Source: Glycine soja
Taxonomy: Eukaryota > Streptophyta > Magnoliopsida > Fabales > Fabaceae
Direction of reading: 5' to 3'
Assembly (NCBI RefSeq): GCF_004193775.1
Contig: NC_041020.1
Location: 13,366,383-13,430,382 of the forward strand
DNA: 64,000 nucleotides
Position 1 is the first letter of the stretch. The number at the start of each line of letters is the position of its first letter. The notes beneath the pieces are model-generated. The model saw only the letters and a program-made list of their open reading frames with translations. It searched no databases and had not been told where the DNA came from. Below are positions 1 through 11,191 of the stretch, piece after piece. The position numbers were made by a program, and so were the translations under genes.

Positions 1-1000
1 TGCCATACTCTCATTCCCCATGCTCACAGTACGTGTGCTTGATTCCTATAAGATGAGGAATCAGAGGTAGCACCGATGGTAACAACATTAGCCTGAGGTT
101 TAGGGAAAGACATACGTTGGCGATGGCGTTGAAAACAATTCTTGGCCAAATGATTAGCTCGCCCACAAACAAAGCAAAAAATTTCATTCCCTAGATTTTG
201 ATCCTTAGGCTTATTGTTGTTATTAAAAGCATTGCTCTTATTTTTAGAAAAAGAAGGCTTTGTACCAAATTTAGTTTTGTTAAACCCATGCTTTTTGAAG
301 GACTTAGAGAAAGGTTTACTAGAGCTCTTAACAAGATAGGCCTTAGAATGAGAATCATATTTTTGCAAATATTTTTTAGATGAATGATGTTTATCCTCGA
401 TGCAGAGACAGACAAGCAAATCAGCAAAGGTGAAACCTTCATGTTTATGTTTCAGGCTTCCAGCAAAATCAGTCCATGAATGAGGAAATTTTGAAATCAT
501 GAAAGCCACAAGCATAATGTCAGGCAAAACAATTCATTTCAATTTCATGTCATAAATAATGTTTTCAAATTCATGGATCTAATATGAAATAGATTTTCCA
601 TCAATCATTTGAAACGCAATCATTTTTTCACAAGAGTATCTACTTAAACCTTTTTCAGCAGATCCATATTTCAATTCAAGTGCTTCCCATTACTCAACAG
701 AAGTTTTAGTATGGCAAAAAAATTTAGATATGTTATCAGCCAAAACACTTAAAATGCATCCATGACATAAAATATCTTTATTTGAAACATCATGCTTAGT
801 GGTAGAAGATTTGGTAGCATCAGTTTGAACTATATCAATAAAGGAAGTTAAAGTTTTTATTTCTCTTTTAGAAATGACAGAGTATAAATTAATCCAATTC
901 AGTAAGCCAAAATTTCATTTGTTGTTGCCAACTGAAAATTTTCACCTGTAAATTTTTCAGGCTTATTAGAAAGGGACTTAATCATATCCATGACGGACAT
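1..1000 (-). pseudogene. Ty1/copia gag fragment, degenerate
   Basis: Reading right to left, the frame opens at an ATG at 1000 (MSVMDMIKSLSNKPEKFTGE). It then shifts by one base near 935, where a WQQQMKFWLTELD stretch typical of copia Gag appears out of frame and is followed by a stop. The longest open piece is 24-527. It ends with a retroviral-type zinc knuckle, CFVCGRANHLAKNC (CX2CX4HX4C), preceded by a Lys/Ser/Asn-rich linker. In copia elements this region is the nucleocapsid part of Gag, which packages element RNA. A TGA at 24-26 closes the frame, and protease, integrase and RT lie outside the window if they exist. Frameshift and stops mean it is not functional. The family call rests on the motifs seen. 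Confidence 0.75.
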
Positions 1001-1700
1001 TTTGATAAAATAGAATGCTGCTGCACAAAAGACTATGCAAGAAGAAAGTGAATGGTTTTTCTCTCTAAGACTGTTAGAAATTAAAATAAAATAAAATAAA
1101 ATAAATAAATGAGAAGAAAATGCAAAGTCTTAAACTAAATAACAAAACAACACTAGTAAAGTAACTTTAGGAGATGACAGAACATGAATCAACAAAGCAA
1201 TATAACATACAATAGATACAAAGGAAAATAATTTAAGGGATAAATTTTTAATTAGTTTGGGTTGAAGCGTGCAAACATTATCCTTAGAGAGAAAACGCTT
1301 CCACTACACCGGTAGAAAATTTTGATTGCCCTTCTCTCCCAAGATACGACAACCTGTTGGTTCCGATCGTGTGCAGCAAAATAATCCCCGAACCTTCTAA
1401 ACACTAATGCTCTTGCTCTCAAAAAGATAATAATTTTTTTATAAGAAAAGGAAGAGAAGAAATTTAGAGGAAAAAGAAAACAAATTGTTTTTTCTGCTTG
1501 TGTGTTTTTTGCCAAAGGAAGAAAGAAATATATATAGGCATAGACCCTCTTATACAATAACAAAAAAGAAAACTAATTAAAACTACATGAACATTAGAAA
1601 CCAACGTACAAAACAAAAACACATGTAACAATAAAGATAACAAACTACATTGACCCACTAAAAATAAAATCTTAAAAGATAAGAATTCTAGTTTTACATA
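1001..1700 (-). mobile_element. Probable leader/LTR region of the copia remnant
   Basis: This lies directly upstream of the gag start. On the minus strand a TATATATA run sits near 1527-1537, about 500 bases before the gag ATG, as expected for an LTR promoter and leader. I could not find clean TG...CA ends or a primer-binding site, so the LTR boundaries are unknown. No coding signal was seen. Confidence 0.35.
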
Positions 1701-2740
1701 ATAAATTTTAAAACAAATATTTTATTTTATAAAAATAAAATTAATGTAACTAATATATTTTTATAAATTTTAAATTATAAAACAAATATTTTGTAACATT
1801 CAATACATCTATAATTTTGAACTTCATGTTACTTATCCAGAAGACATGTCAGATTCATGGCATCACGATTAAATTAAATGGAATGACAGTTTTTATTTAG
1901 AATCTGTATAATAAATTTTTTAATATGTTTGCAGCTTATTTCAATAATTTATTCTTTTAATTTCTCTTTCTTTTCTATCATATTATTCATAACATCTCTT
2001 ACTTTTGTCTTTTTATCTTATGCATTTTTTATTCTATCATAATTAAATTTGAAAATGTCTTTTTTCTTTAAATATCTATTGCGCGCTTCATTGTATAAGA
2101 GGAAAATAAAACATGTTCGTTCATGTCATTGTTTTTTGTTTTCACACTTCGTGAAAAATGTCGAGTAATATAGAGTGTAAAAAAGAAACAAAATATTCTT
2201 TTCAACAAATGTAAAGAGAGGTATAAAAGAAGTGACCTAAAATAACGAAGTTAGAAAAAGAAAACATCATAAAGAAGAGAACTGAAAAGGACGGATGGTT
2301 CCATCGAAATCGCTACAAGTATTAAGTAGTGAGTAACTTTAGTCAGACTCATTCATAGCAAGTGGGATGAGAAGATAGATAGTAGGAAAAGTATAAAAGG
2401 AGTGAAAATTACAGATGTATAACGGGTGATATCAATCTAATAAAAACATAAGAAGAAAAAAATATAAATAAATAGAAAGTATAAAAAGATGCAAGAAAGG
2501 GTGAATGTTAAAACTAAAAAAGTGACGATCGAGAATCATAAAGTAAGGAATACTATTTTATAGACAGTACCCTAATGTCTATCTATGTCTGCAAAGAGAT
2601 AGAGGTAAGAAAAAAAATTATAAATACAATAGGTGATATAATATGACTTAAGAGAGGAAAAAAAAAAAAAAAGAGAGGTACAATAAATGTCAGCAATATT
2701 ATAGTGTGTATATGTATCGTGCATTCTGAATATTTACAAC
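1701..2740. other. AT-rich spacer, no gene seen
   Basis: This is low-complexity AT-rich DNA with short A and T runs. No ORF with family features, terminal repeats or RNA gene could be supported. Confidence 0.6.
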
Positions 2741-4211
2741 TGGGTCCTGTGTTCAATTTGATCACGTTTTGTTCAAGTGGCCGACCCACCACGTGAATCT
2801 TCCTTATCATCACGCCACGTGCGAGTTTTCTTTCGGGTGTTGAAATTGAATTCTGCACATAAAACATGTGACTGAATAGAAACGAGTGGTTCATAGATCC
2901 TGCAAGTTCCTTTTCGTATCGCGTAGGCACCAAGTTAAAGCCTACAAGCAATTGTCCTTGTTTCCTTAATAAGACATGGCACAATCCCAGGACTAGTCTC
3001 TTAGTTATCCTCTCAGCCCCTCTTTGTCAGAATAAGTGTTGAAAGCTAAACTAAAGTTGAAGTATGGTACGCCGTGAATGCATGCTCTTACTCTACTGTC
3101 CTCACTGACCTAACTTTGTGCTCACAACATGACAAACTGTTTCAGTTACAATATTACCTCGTAGCTTAAGAAGCATTTCGACAGTATGCCATGATGTAAG
3201 CTTTCACTGTCTATGATAAATTAACGAGAACTAGTGTAGCTATTAATTAATATAAAGGGGTAAATTAATTAGTGGGCAATTGATTTATGTAATGATCGAT
3301 GGATGATCCATGATTATGGTAATGTTGATGTGTTTTCTTGATCACAAAGGATAGATGCATGCGGTGATGGGGTGAATTTATGAGGCACATGTGAAAACAC
3401 CAAATGCAACATGGACAAGTGCTATTCTGTGACCACGCGTCAATTTCTTGTGGCTTTAGTTAGGTTATATATTATATATATGTGTGTGTATGTATGGGGA
3501 TTTTTATTTTCCCATATGTAAATGCAAGTTCATGCCCATACATGCCTTGCTGTCTTTCCGTTTATATGATGATGAGTTTGACACTACTATCTGACCCATC
3601 CCAAACAGATTCTACGCTCTGTTACATAATCTACAGGGGCAAACAACATTATTGCGTTCATATTTTAAAGTTTAATGAGAAACAGAAGAAAAACAATTAC
3701 CAACATAAGATGTTCATAACCACCTGTCTACAGATGGTTGACCCATCCTTTTTATTCTCTGAAATCCCTTTATCCAATAACTAAAAGTACTAATTTCACA
3801 GGGAATAAATCTTTGTTCAAAGTGTATATATAATCATTAGGTTGAGCGCGTGAGACAGACAAAATTTATGGTATCAACGTAACGTTTAAACAAACAATCA
3901 TGGAGATAATTAATAACAGGACCTCCTATAATAGGTAAGCAAGCATGCCACTGGAAATATATTAAGTGTTTTGAACTATGTGGTTCTTAACTGTATCTTC
4001 TACAATGCACATAGCACCTCATTTAAAATATATATAAAGCATGCAGATATAGTTTAATATAAGATCTCGTATATATTACAGCACATAGCTAATAATGGTA
4101 CGCAAAACCAAACATCCAACTACTTATATAAACAAACCCAATAATATGTTTTAATCCAGAGACATTCCAGCCTTATGGAACTTCAGAACTTAGGTTTTAT
4201 CTTGATAATAT
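2741..4211. repeat. MYB-A 3' flank, paired with the MYB-B 3' flank
   Basis: This flank aligns by eye, with indels, to about 56945-58494. Shared landmarks are the GGCCGACCCACCACGTGAAT block (2780 and 57003), AAAACATGTGACTGAATAGA (2861 and 57068), a TTGTCTTTCCGTTTATATGA-like stretch (about 3549 and 57812), and sequence close to both stop codons. It shows that the MYB duplication included at least 1.4 kb downstream. A minus ORF through part of it has matching peptide stretches in both copies, but single-base indels break the frame, so I do not call a gene. Confidence 0.8.
2790..2821. promoter_or_regulatory. Pair of conserved G-boxes (CACGTG) downstream of MYB-A
   Basis: CACGTG occurs at 2790-2795 and 2816-2821. 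Both sites are kept in the paired flank of MYB-B at 57014-57019 and 57037-57042, although the sequence between and around them has indels. G-boxes bind bHLH and bZIP factors. A regulatory role here is inference. Confidence 0.4.
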
Positions 4212-7200
4212 TTAATCACCGTTCAGTAATTGCATTGACCAGCTATCCTCCATGCTCCAATAGTTAATGTTGTTGTTGTCATTGGTACAACAACTGGATT
4301 GATCAGGATTAATTGTAGGGAACTGAGTTGAAAATGGCTCTAACATTCCTTGATAACAGGGTGGAGAATACATCTCCATGGGCTCAGCCATGGTGGAAAC
4401 ATGGCTAGTGCTAGCTTGGTGATCATTTATCTCAGAATTATTACTACTCTGTTGCTGAAAGTTCTCAGCTTGCTTGATGTGCTTCTGGATCCTTGTCCTC
4501 CAATAGTTCTTGATCTCATTATCAGTCCTTCCAGGTAGATGCTTGGCAATTTTGGACCACCTGCATCAATTGGTGAATACGCTGTAACGAAATTTTGGGA
4601 AAACCTCTAAACTTTTTAAATGGATGAGTAAATAGTGACAAAGAAAATGCCTTGCACTTTAATTAGTTACATCAAACAATTGGATAAGCAATTATTTTTT
4701 AAAAAAAATTATTGCTTTTAATAAATTTTCCTTACGAAAAAATAAAAATCAAACTAGTGGATATAACTATAGTCATATTGATCAGAGTAAGCGGAGAGTC
4801 ACAAGAAATCTATAATATGTTGAAATATGTGGTGGAAAAGAGGGTACACGAGTGTGCATGAGTGATAGTAAGCTAAACTAAAGAATTTGTTTAATTTCTT
4901 GAAAAAGAAATTATTAAGTTGAAATTTAATCAAAAACTGCCTAAAAATGACTGCCACACTTTTTATTAACTAAAAAGTGGCAACACCTATATTAAATACG
5001 ATTGTGTGTCTGATGGAGGCCATGTTCATTGGCTGAGAATCAATGTGACGTTATGTTTGACTCTACTTATAAAACGATTAGTGTTGAGGTACGTAAGATG
5101 CTAAATTTCCTTTGATGTATGAAGATAATGCCCTTTGCTTTGTAGCAGGGGCTCCTCTAAGACCCGAAAATCAGATTTCTCAAAGCATGCCTCAGGTAGA
5201 GAGAGTATGGTTCAATTAAAACATTTACTATTCTCTTCTCCATCGATATCCGTTCATACACATATGTACATGCATACACACGTATACAAATTTTCTACAT
5301 AGCAAATTTTAAACATGTCACCTTCATTTCTTGTAGTAATAATTTACCTCAAACTCGTTTGGCTATCCATCTCTGTTTATTTCAAGAAAACCCACATTTC
5401 ATTATACTCGTGCCTCATAAAAGCTAGTCATTTTTATACAACAAATGTAATATATATTTGCAAAATTAGTTTGAATTAAACATTTTGCTTGTCTTATATT
5501 ACTAGTAGATGATTCGTTTCCTTAATTGGCTGAGAAGGAATTTGGGATACTGCGAAAGGTACGTGTAAGGGTGGTGCTAACTAGCTAGTTTATATATGCA
5601 CTATGCATGCATGTAAGTGTATCTTCAGTTTATATATGCACTATGTAAGGTTATCTTCAAAGAGAGGCTCTAAAATTTACAAGGACACCTGCCCTTGTTA
5701 AGAAAAGCCAAAAGTGTATGGTTTGGGTCTATTTTCACTCAAACTCTCTTTCATCCGAACTAGAAAGCTATAAAGATATGCCCACTTCCATGAGTTCAAC
5801 CTAAAGTGGAAGGTGCTCATGTCCAACTTATTTTGCCCTCGTTCACTAGCCTTATAGAAATAGTCATTTGTAAACTAGACGACCCTTTAGGAGAATAAAA
5901 CAGCTTTATATATATAATTATATTTGCTAGTATAATAAGAAAAAAAACCTATAATTATGTAAAACAGCATTATGTTGAGAAACAACCTTTCTAATACAAT
6001 CTATTTCTTGTTTAATGTAATCTTTCTATCAATAGTTTTTTAAAAATCATCCAGCCTCGATTTTACTCAGTCACCTGTTCACACATCCTTTATTTCAATA
6101 TTTTATTGCTTTCTCTCTCTTTTATTAAAACACGGGCCATTTGTTTGTTTTATCTTCCTCTGCCTGGGGAAAGCACAGGAATTGCTCTAGTTTTAACTAT
6201 TTACAATCATATTTCTCTTCCTTTGGTCATCGATTTATTTTTCTTGTTTTAATGTAGTTTAGTATGATGAGCTATTTTTCTATCTTATGTAACAAACCCA
6301 GAGGGAAAAGAGTATCAAATACATCATCTTAAATAATTTTAATTATTTAAAAAGTAAGTATAAAATAACGTGTTTCTAAAAAACTATTTTGTTTTCTTAT
6401 CTAGTGTATATGATAAAAAAAAATCATATAATATATGATTTATTTTATTTTGAAATAAAACTACAGAATCCATACAGCCAAACCTCCAATTTTTTAGATA
6501 AGTGATAGATTCTTAGAAGTTAAGGTTTCATGGTACAATTTGTTTATGAATAAAAATTAAAATATTCCATTCATCAAATTTACGAAAAATTTAGAAAGGA
6601 GCACATAATTCAAAATCAACAGGAAAAATTCATTAATTCATGTGGTTCTTGTTAGATCTAAAAGGCCTAGGACCTCTCTTTCGCCTGCCATATGTATGCA
6701 TATGTAAGAGAGAGGGAACGGTAGCGGGGATCATTGCAACAGTAAGGATGGTTGTATGTATGTACCCTTTAAAGGAAAACAGTCCAATTCTTCCATATGG
6801 ATGGAATCCGAGACAACCAATCCTTTTAGAAACTCTAAAAATTCATATATAGATTTTCTCCAAGAAATTTGTGGCCACAAATCCAACAAATCCCCATGTG
6901 TTGAAACCTTTCTCTTGGCTAGAATTCTCTCCCCCGATAACACTCACGACCCCCCCTCAAATTGTCGTCCAAGAATATTGTACTCATGTGCTTCCTAGTG
7001 CAAATGAATGCCTCCAAAGCCAAATACTACAACTCAAAAGAGAGCAAAGAACTTCTTTCGTGGTTCAAAACTGAAGAAGGGTTGACGAAAAATTATTTTT
7101 TATTTTCTGGGTAAGGATATCATTATTTATGTGAAATATAAGATCTTTGTTTCCTTATCAATTTTCATCGTATTTATGAAATACCTGTTTCCCCACTTTG

Positions 7201-7583
7201 CGTGGAGCTCCATAATCAAAAGTTGTTCCTCGGGTGTAATATTCCCTCTTCTAACATCAGGACGGAGGTAATTTAGCCACCTTAGCCGGCAACTCTTTCC
7301 GTTACGTTTGAGACCTGTTAAAGCATGCAAGATGATGAATCATTTTCTCGCACCATAGGGTTTAAGTTTGAACGAAAAAGAGAAAAGAAGAAGAGAATAC
7401 AAAGAATAAGAAAAAAAAAGTTGAACGAAAAATATGTTTACCAGCAGCTTTGGCCAAAGAGTTCCAAACACCTTCCCCATGATTTGCAATATAGTTCATC
7501 AAGATCAAGTCTTCTTCCATTGTCCAAGGCCCTTTTCTCACTTCAGGATCTTGAGACGTCTTACACTGTTGTTTTTTATCCAT
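4212..7583 (-). CDS. R2R3-MYB transcription factor, subgroup 19 (MYB21/24/57-like), copy A
   Basis: Exons are 7442-7583, 7185-7314 and 4212-4560, with GT-AG introns in phases 1 and 2. They sum to 621 bases, encoding 206 residues with no internal stop. The start is [10 protein letters not shown]; an upstream in-frame ATG at 7811 lies beyond the TATA-like box, so I rejected it. R2 carries W20, W40 and W60. R3 has I73 in place of the first Trp, then W92 and W111. The domain ([15 protein letters not shown] ... [20 protein letters not shown]) and the C-terminal [17 protein letters not shown] match subgroup 19. That group contains Arabidopsis MYB21, MYB24 and MYB57, nuclear activators of stamen, petal and flavonol genes that are held in check by JAZ proteins. 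The C-terminal acidic/Trp motif is the group's activation motif. The R3 helix lacks the full bHLH (GL3/TT8-type) signature. Intron 2 is long (2.6 kb). The gene appears functional; the exact orthologue name is not known. Confidence 0.95.
4561..7184 (-). other. MYB-A intron 2
   Basis: This is a 2.6-kb AT-rich intron, with GT at 7184 and AG at 4561 read on the minus strand. Blocks near 5020-5225 and 6640-6960 can be matched to intron 2 of MYB-B (59860-60060 and about 62415-62870). No nested gene was seen. Confidence 0.8.
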
Positions 7584-7890
7584 TGACTTGTGTGTGTGAT
7601 AGAGAGAAGGTTGGGTGGGGAAGAGGGGAGAGAGAGATACTGATATCTTAATAACGGGGGTTGGCGGGTTTAAATAGAGGCAAGACAAATTATTAGTTAA
7701 TTTTAATGAAAATTTTCTATTAGGGATAACAAGATATGATTTTACGTACCTAACTGTGTTTATCATGTAAACACATGCATGCATGACTATGTTTTTGGTT
7801 TCCTTCGGCAAAACTAAAGCTTAAGAAAATAGTCATTACGTACGTACTCTTAAGTCACGCACATGCACGAGGGCATATCAGGTGTCTAAA
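7584..7890 (-). promoter_or_regulatory. MYB-A promoter region, conserved with MYB-B
   Basis: Blocks shared with 63517-63805 include ACGTACCTAACT...TGTTTAT, GCATGCATGACTATG and AAGTCACGCAC. Conservation fades beyond about 7890, which marks the upstream edge of the duplicated unit. Confidence 0.6.
7669..7676 (-). promoter_or_regulatory. TATA-like box of MYB-A
   Basis: TATTTAAA on the minus strand lies within CCTCTATTTAAACCC, about 90 bases before the start codon. The same string lies 67-74 bases before the MYB-B start. Between box and ATG is a CT-rich leader, common in plant genes. Confidence 0.65.
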
Positions 7891-9386
7891 TACATTATTT
7901 TTTTTTCAAAAGTGACGAGATCAGGAGGCTATTTTAGAAATATCTCAAGCCTTGGTGTTATATAAAAACGGTTATGCGGAGGGGAAAATTCAAATATTTA
8001 CTGTAGTTTAGAGTTTTGTAATGCAAATTAAATGACATAATACGTATTTATTAAGTTGTCGTGTTGTGTTTCGTCATAATTTAAGCTGATTATTACATCA
8101 CCCTTGTTACGACTAAAAAGTGGACCTGCGCCCCAGCTGCCTTCGAACAGAAGTTGCTATTCTCATCCCCGAGTTTTGCTATTTTGACCAAGCTGATTAT
8201 TACATCACCCTTGTTACGACAAAAAAGTGGACCTGCACCCCAGCTGCCTTCGAACAGAAGTTGCTATTCTCATCCCCGAATTTTCTATTTTCACCACTCA
8301 TGTGAGTGACTTTTTACTGAATTCCAAAAATACTCTTCTTACAGAATAATGATTCCTTCGTACATTCTGTTACAATGTATGGGGTGGAAAACAAAAGTAT
8401 AGAAATAGAAGTGTGATTCAATTGCATACATGCACAATGGAATCATACTTCAATTGTATATATATATTTTTTCATGTCATATATTGCAATGAAAGTATAT
8501 TAATTTCCATAGTACCCGTGTGCAACATAATTACACTTTCCTTGTCATATGAATCACAACAAAAACATGATTCTATTATACACATGTATAATAATCATGT
8601 TTTCATTACATTGTTTGACAGACATCTTGTAGTTTGTTAAAATAGAACACTCGAATCATAATACGATAATAATGGCCACAATGTGCAGAAATTAACAAGC
8701 TTTGCTGTCAATACTATAGGAATAAAATCATTACACATAACATAAAAATAGAAAGCAATAACAATAAGTAATATAAAAGTAATTACTAAAATAAATCCCT
8801 AGTAATGTCTATAATATACTCAGATACTCTAGTTGAATGAAATGGTATTGAGTTCAATTTTGGCATTAGTTCAATATCTTCTCCATTGTGGTGCAATAAG
8901 AGGTAGGGAACAATCTCCTTTTAGAAAAAGTTAAATAATGATGAAAGAAAGGGTACAATATAGTTGAGTTAGTGAACAAATTTACATGCTTACAATAGTA
9001 AATAGTTTCTTAAGTAGATTATGTGTACCTGCACAAAGTAATTTTTGTTAACAAATCCAATAGCAACAACCTATTTTTATGCAACAGATGCTGCCCGACT
9101 CCTAAGTGAAAAGAAAGTACAAGTTTGCAGCATAGATAAGTGGATCAATACAACATTATACTTGTTGGATTATATTTGAATCATGATTTTGGTTTATATA
9201 TTTTATATATAAAGGAGTCATTTCAATTATTATGTTTTAGTTTTATAGCGTAATAATTTCCTTAGAATAGGCAAGATTCATTGAATAAAGAAATGTTATT
9301 CTAAAAGCATCTTTGGTCTAGTATTATTGTTCACTAAGGTGACAATAATGCATTGAGGCTATTGTGAGTAGACTAACCATGTCTTA
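7891..9386. other. Spacer upstream of MYB-A, no gene seen
   Basis: AT-rich DNA. Apart from the tandem duplication at 8083-8290, I see only short ORFs without family features. Confidence 0.5.
8083..8290. repeat. 107-bp tandem duplication, two copies
   Basis: Copy 1 (from 8083) and copy 2 (from 8190) both begin AAGCTGATTATTACATCACC and run in register to CTCATCCCCGA, with only a few substitutions. The high similarity suggests a recent event. Confidence 0.9.
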
Positions 9387-10941
9387 TGTAACACCTTGAA
9401 ATTCTGATAACTAAAAATAAATGTATGATGTATTTCTTGTATTATTTAATTACTTGATTAATTTGGATTATTTGAAGTTTTGTGTGAATTATTCTTGTGC
9501 CACTACTTGGTGTGCTTGTTAGGTTATGTGGAGTTTGATTGATCTACATTACAATTATAACTGTGTGATTCCAAGATTGGCCCAAAATCTGTTTTGGTAA
9601 AACAACAATCTCATATTTGTTAACCGTTGGATTTCTTTCCAATTTATATTGTAGGCTCACAACCCACGTCTACATGTTTTCACCGTTGGGATTTCCAAAA
9701 TAACATCTAGAGTGTGAGATATAACCTTTGAATAGAAGCAGGGAAATATGTTGGAGCAGGGATTCGCCAAGAACTCGCCTAGACGTGTTTGAGTTGGGCC
9801 AGCTCGCCCAGGCAAGCAAAATTTTGCCTGACCGAGTCGTGTAGGTTACAAATATCACCAGCAACAAGAAAGGATGCATTTTTCGCTCCCTCTCCAAAAC
9901 TCACCCAAACCCTAAAACATCTTCCTCCACCACCCACGACCATCAGTGACCACCATGAGCCGTCGCCATTTGCCACCAGACTATTGCACAGAGAGGAACA
10001 CTTTAATTGTAGCGGAATCTCCAAAACTAAACTTGAGAATTCGGTAGAGAATGAAGCCTTCAACCATCCCTTCACGGTTTCTTCAAGGTAACCATGTTTT
10101 CTATGCCTTCTCCTAGTTAGTTTGAGCCTCTCTTAGTATCTTTTGTGATTTGGGTACCGTTATTGGATGTTTTTACAATTCCTTTGAAAAACATTTGAAA
10201 ATGAGACATTGTAAAAGTTTCCTTTTTATAAAATTGATGTTTATTTGTGATGGTCATTGAACCCCGATCACATTGGCATGACCGGAATTTCAAAATGACG
10301 TCTTTTTATGTGGACTTGAAAAACACCATTTTAGTCCCTTTTAAATTTGAGTGGGTATTTGACCATGAATGTTAATGATAACCTTGCCTTTGAAATCTAT
10401 ACTAAATTGTATTTAATTTGGTATATAGAGCTTTGCATTCGGACTAACGAACGTGAACCTAAGAGATCTCAAAACAACACCACAAGGAGCTAACGGGAGA
10501 ATATAGACACGTGAAGGGAGTTTATGGTTAGTTTATAGCTTTGGATACCATAAATGGGGTCAAGAAACCTAATTATGGGGATGTATGTCTATCCCTGTTG
10601 CGTGCTGGTTTTCAAGAAAAATTATGTTTTAAACTAATGGGATGCGATATATTTGCTAATGATGAATCAAATTGTGAATGATGTTGTTGTTGTAATGATT
10701 GAAATTATTGGGAAAAGTCGTAATTACAGAGGAGACTCTGTCCAAACTTTTATATCTATTCTTCTATTTACTTCTTTATCAAATTTTAAATGGGCATCAG
10801 AGTTTGTTTTGTATACCATAGTCCTCCTCTTTAATTTATAATTTTTTTCTAAAATATCAATCTCGTTATATTACGAATTATTATTATATGTGAGGTATGT
10901 TGTCTAAAGACCTGGGGAATGTGAATCCCAGACATGAGTTA

Positions 10942-11112
10942 TGTAACGACCCTCCTTGTCGCTACAGTATCACTACTTTAAAACGCAAAAATTTCAGTTT
11001 TTAAATGAAAACTCCATTAATTTGTTAATGAAAACGAGCGTAAATTTTTCATGATACACTTTCATCAAACAACGCACAAATACTTGATTGAGTATGTATC
11101 TATCTATGTATG

Positions 11113-11191
<79 letters not shown>

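Noticed and set aside
2583..2984. Conserved small protein on the minus strand, similar peptide at 56948-57139
   Set aside because: The shared peptide stretch is explained by the duplicated 3' flank. A one-base indel near 2880/57090 shifts the frame between copies.
7362..7811. 149-codon open frame with an upstream ATG at 7811 as the MYB-A start
   Set aside because: The extra N-terminus lies upstream of the TATA-like box and has no match in MYB-B. The start at 7583 aligns with copy B and with family length.
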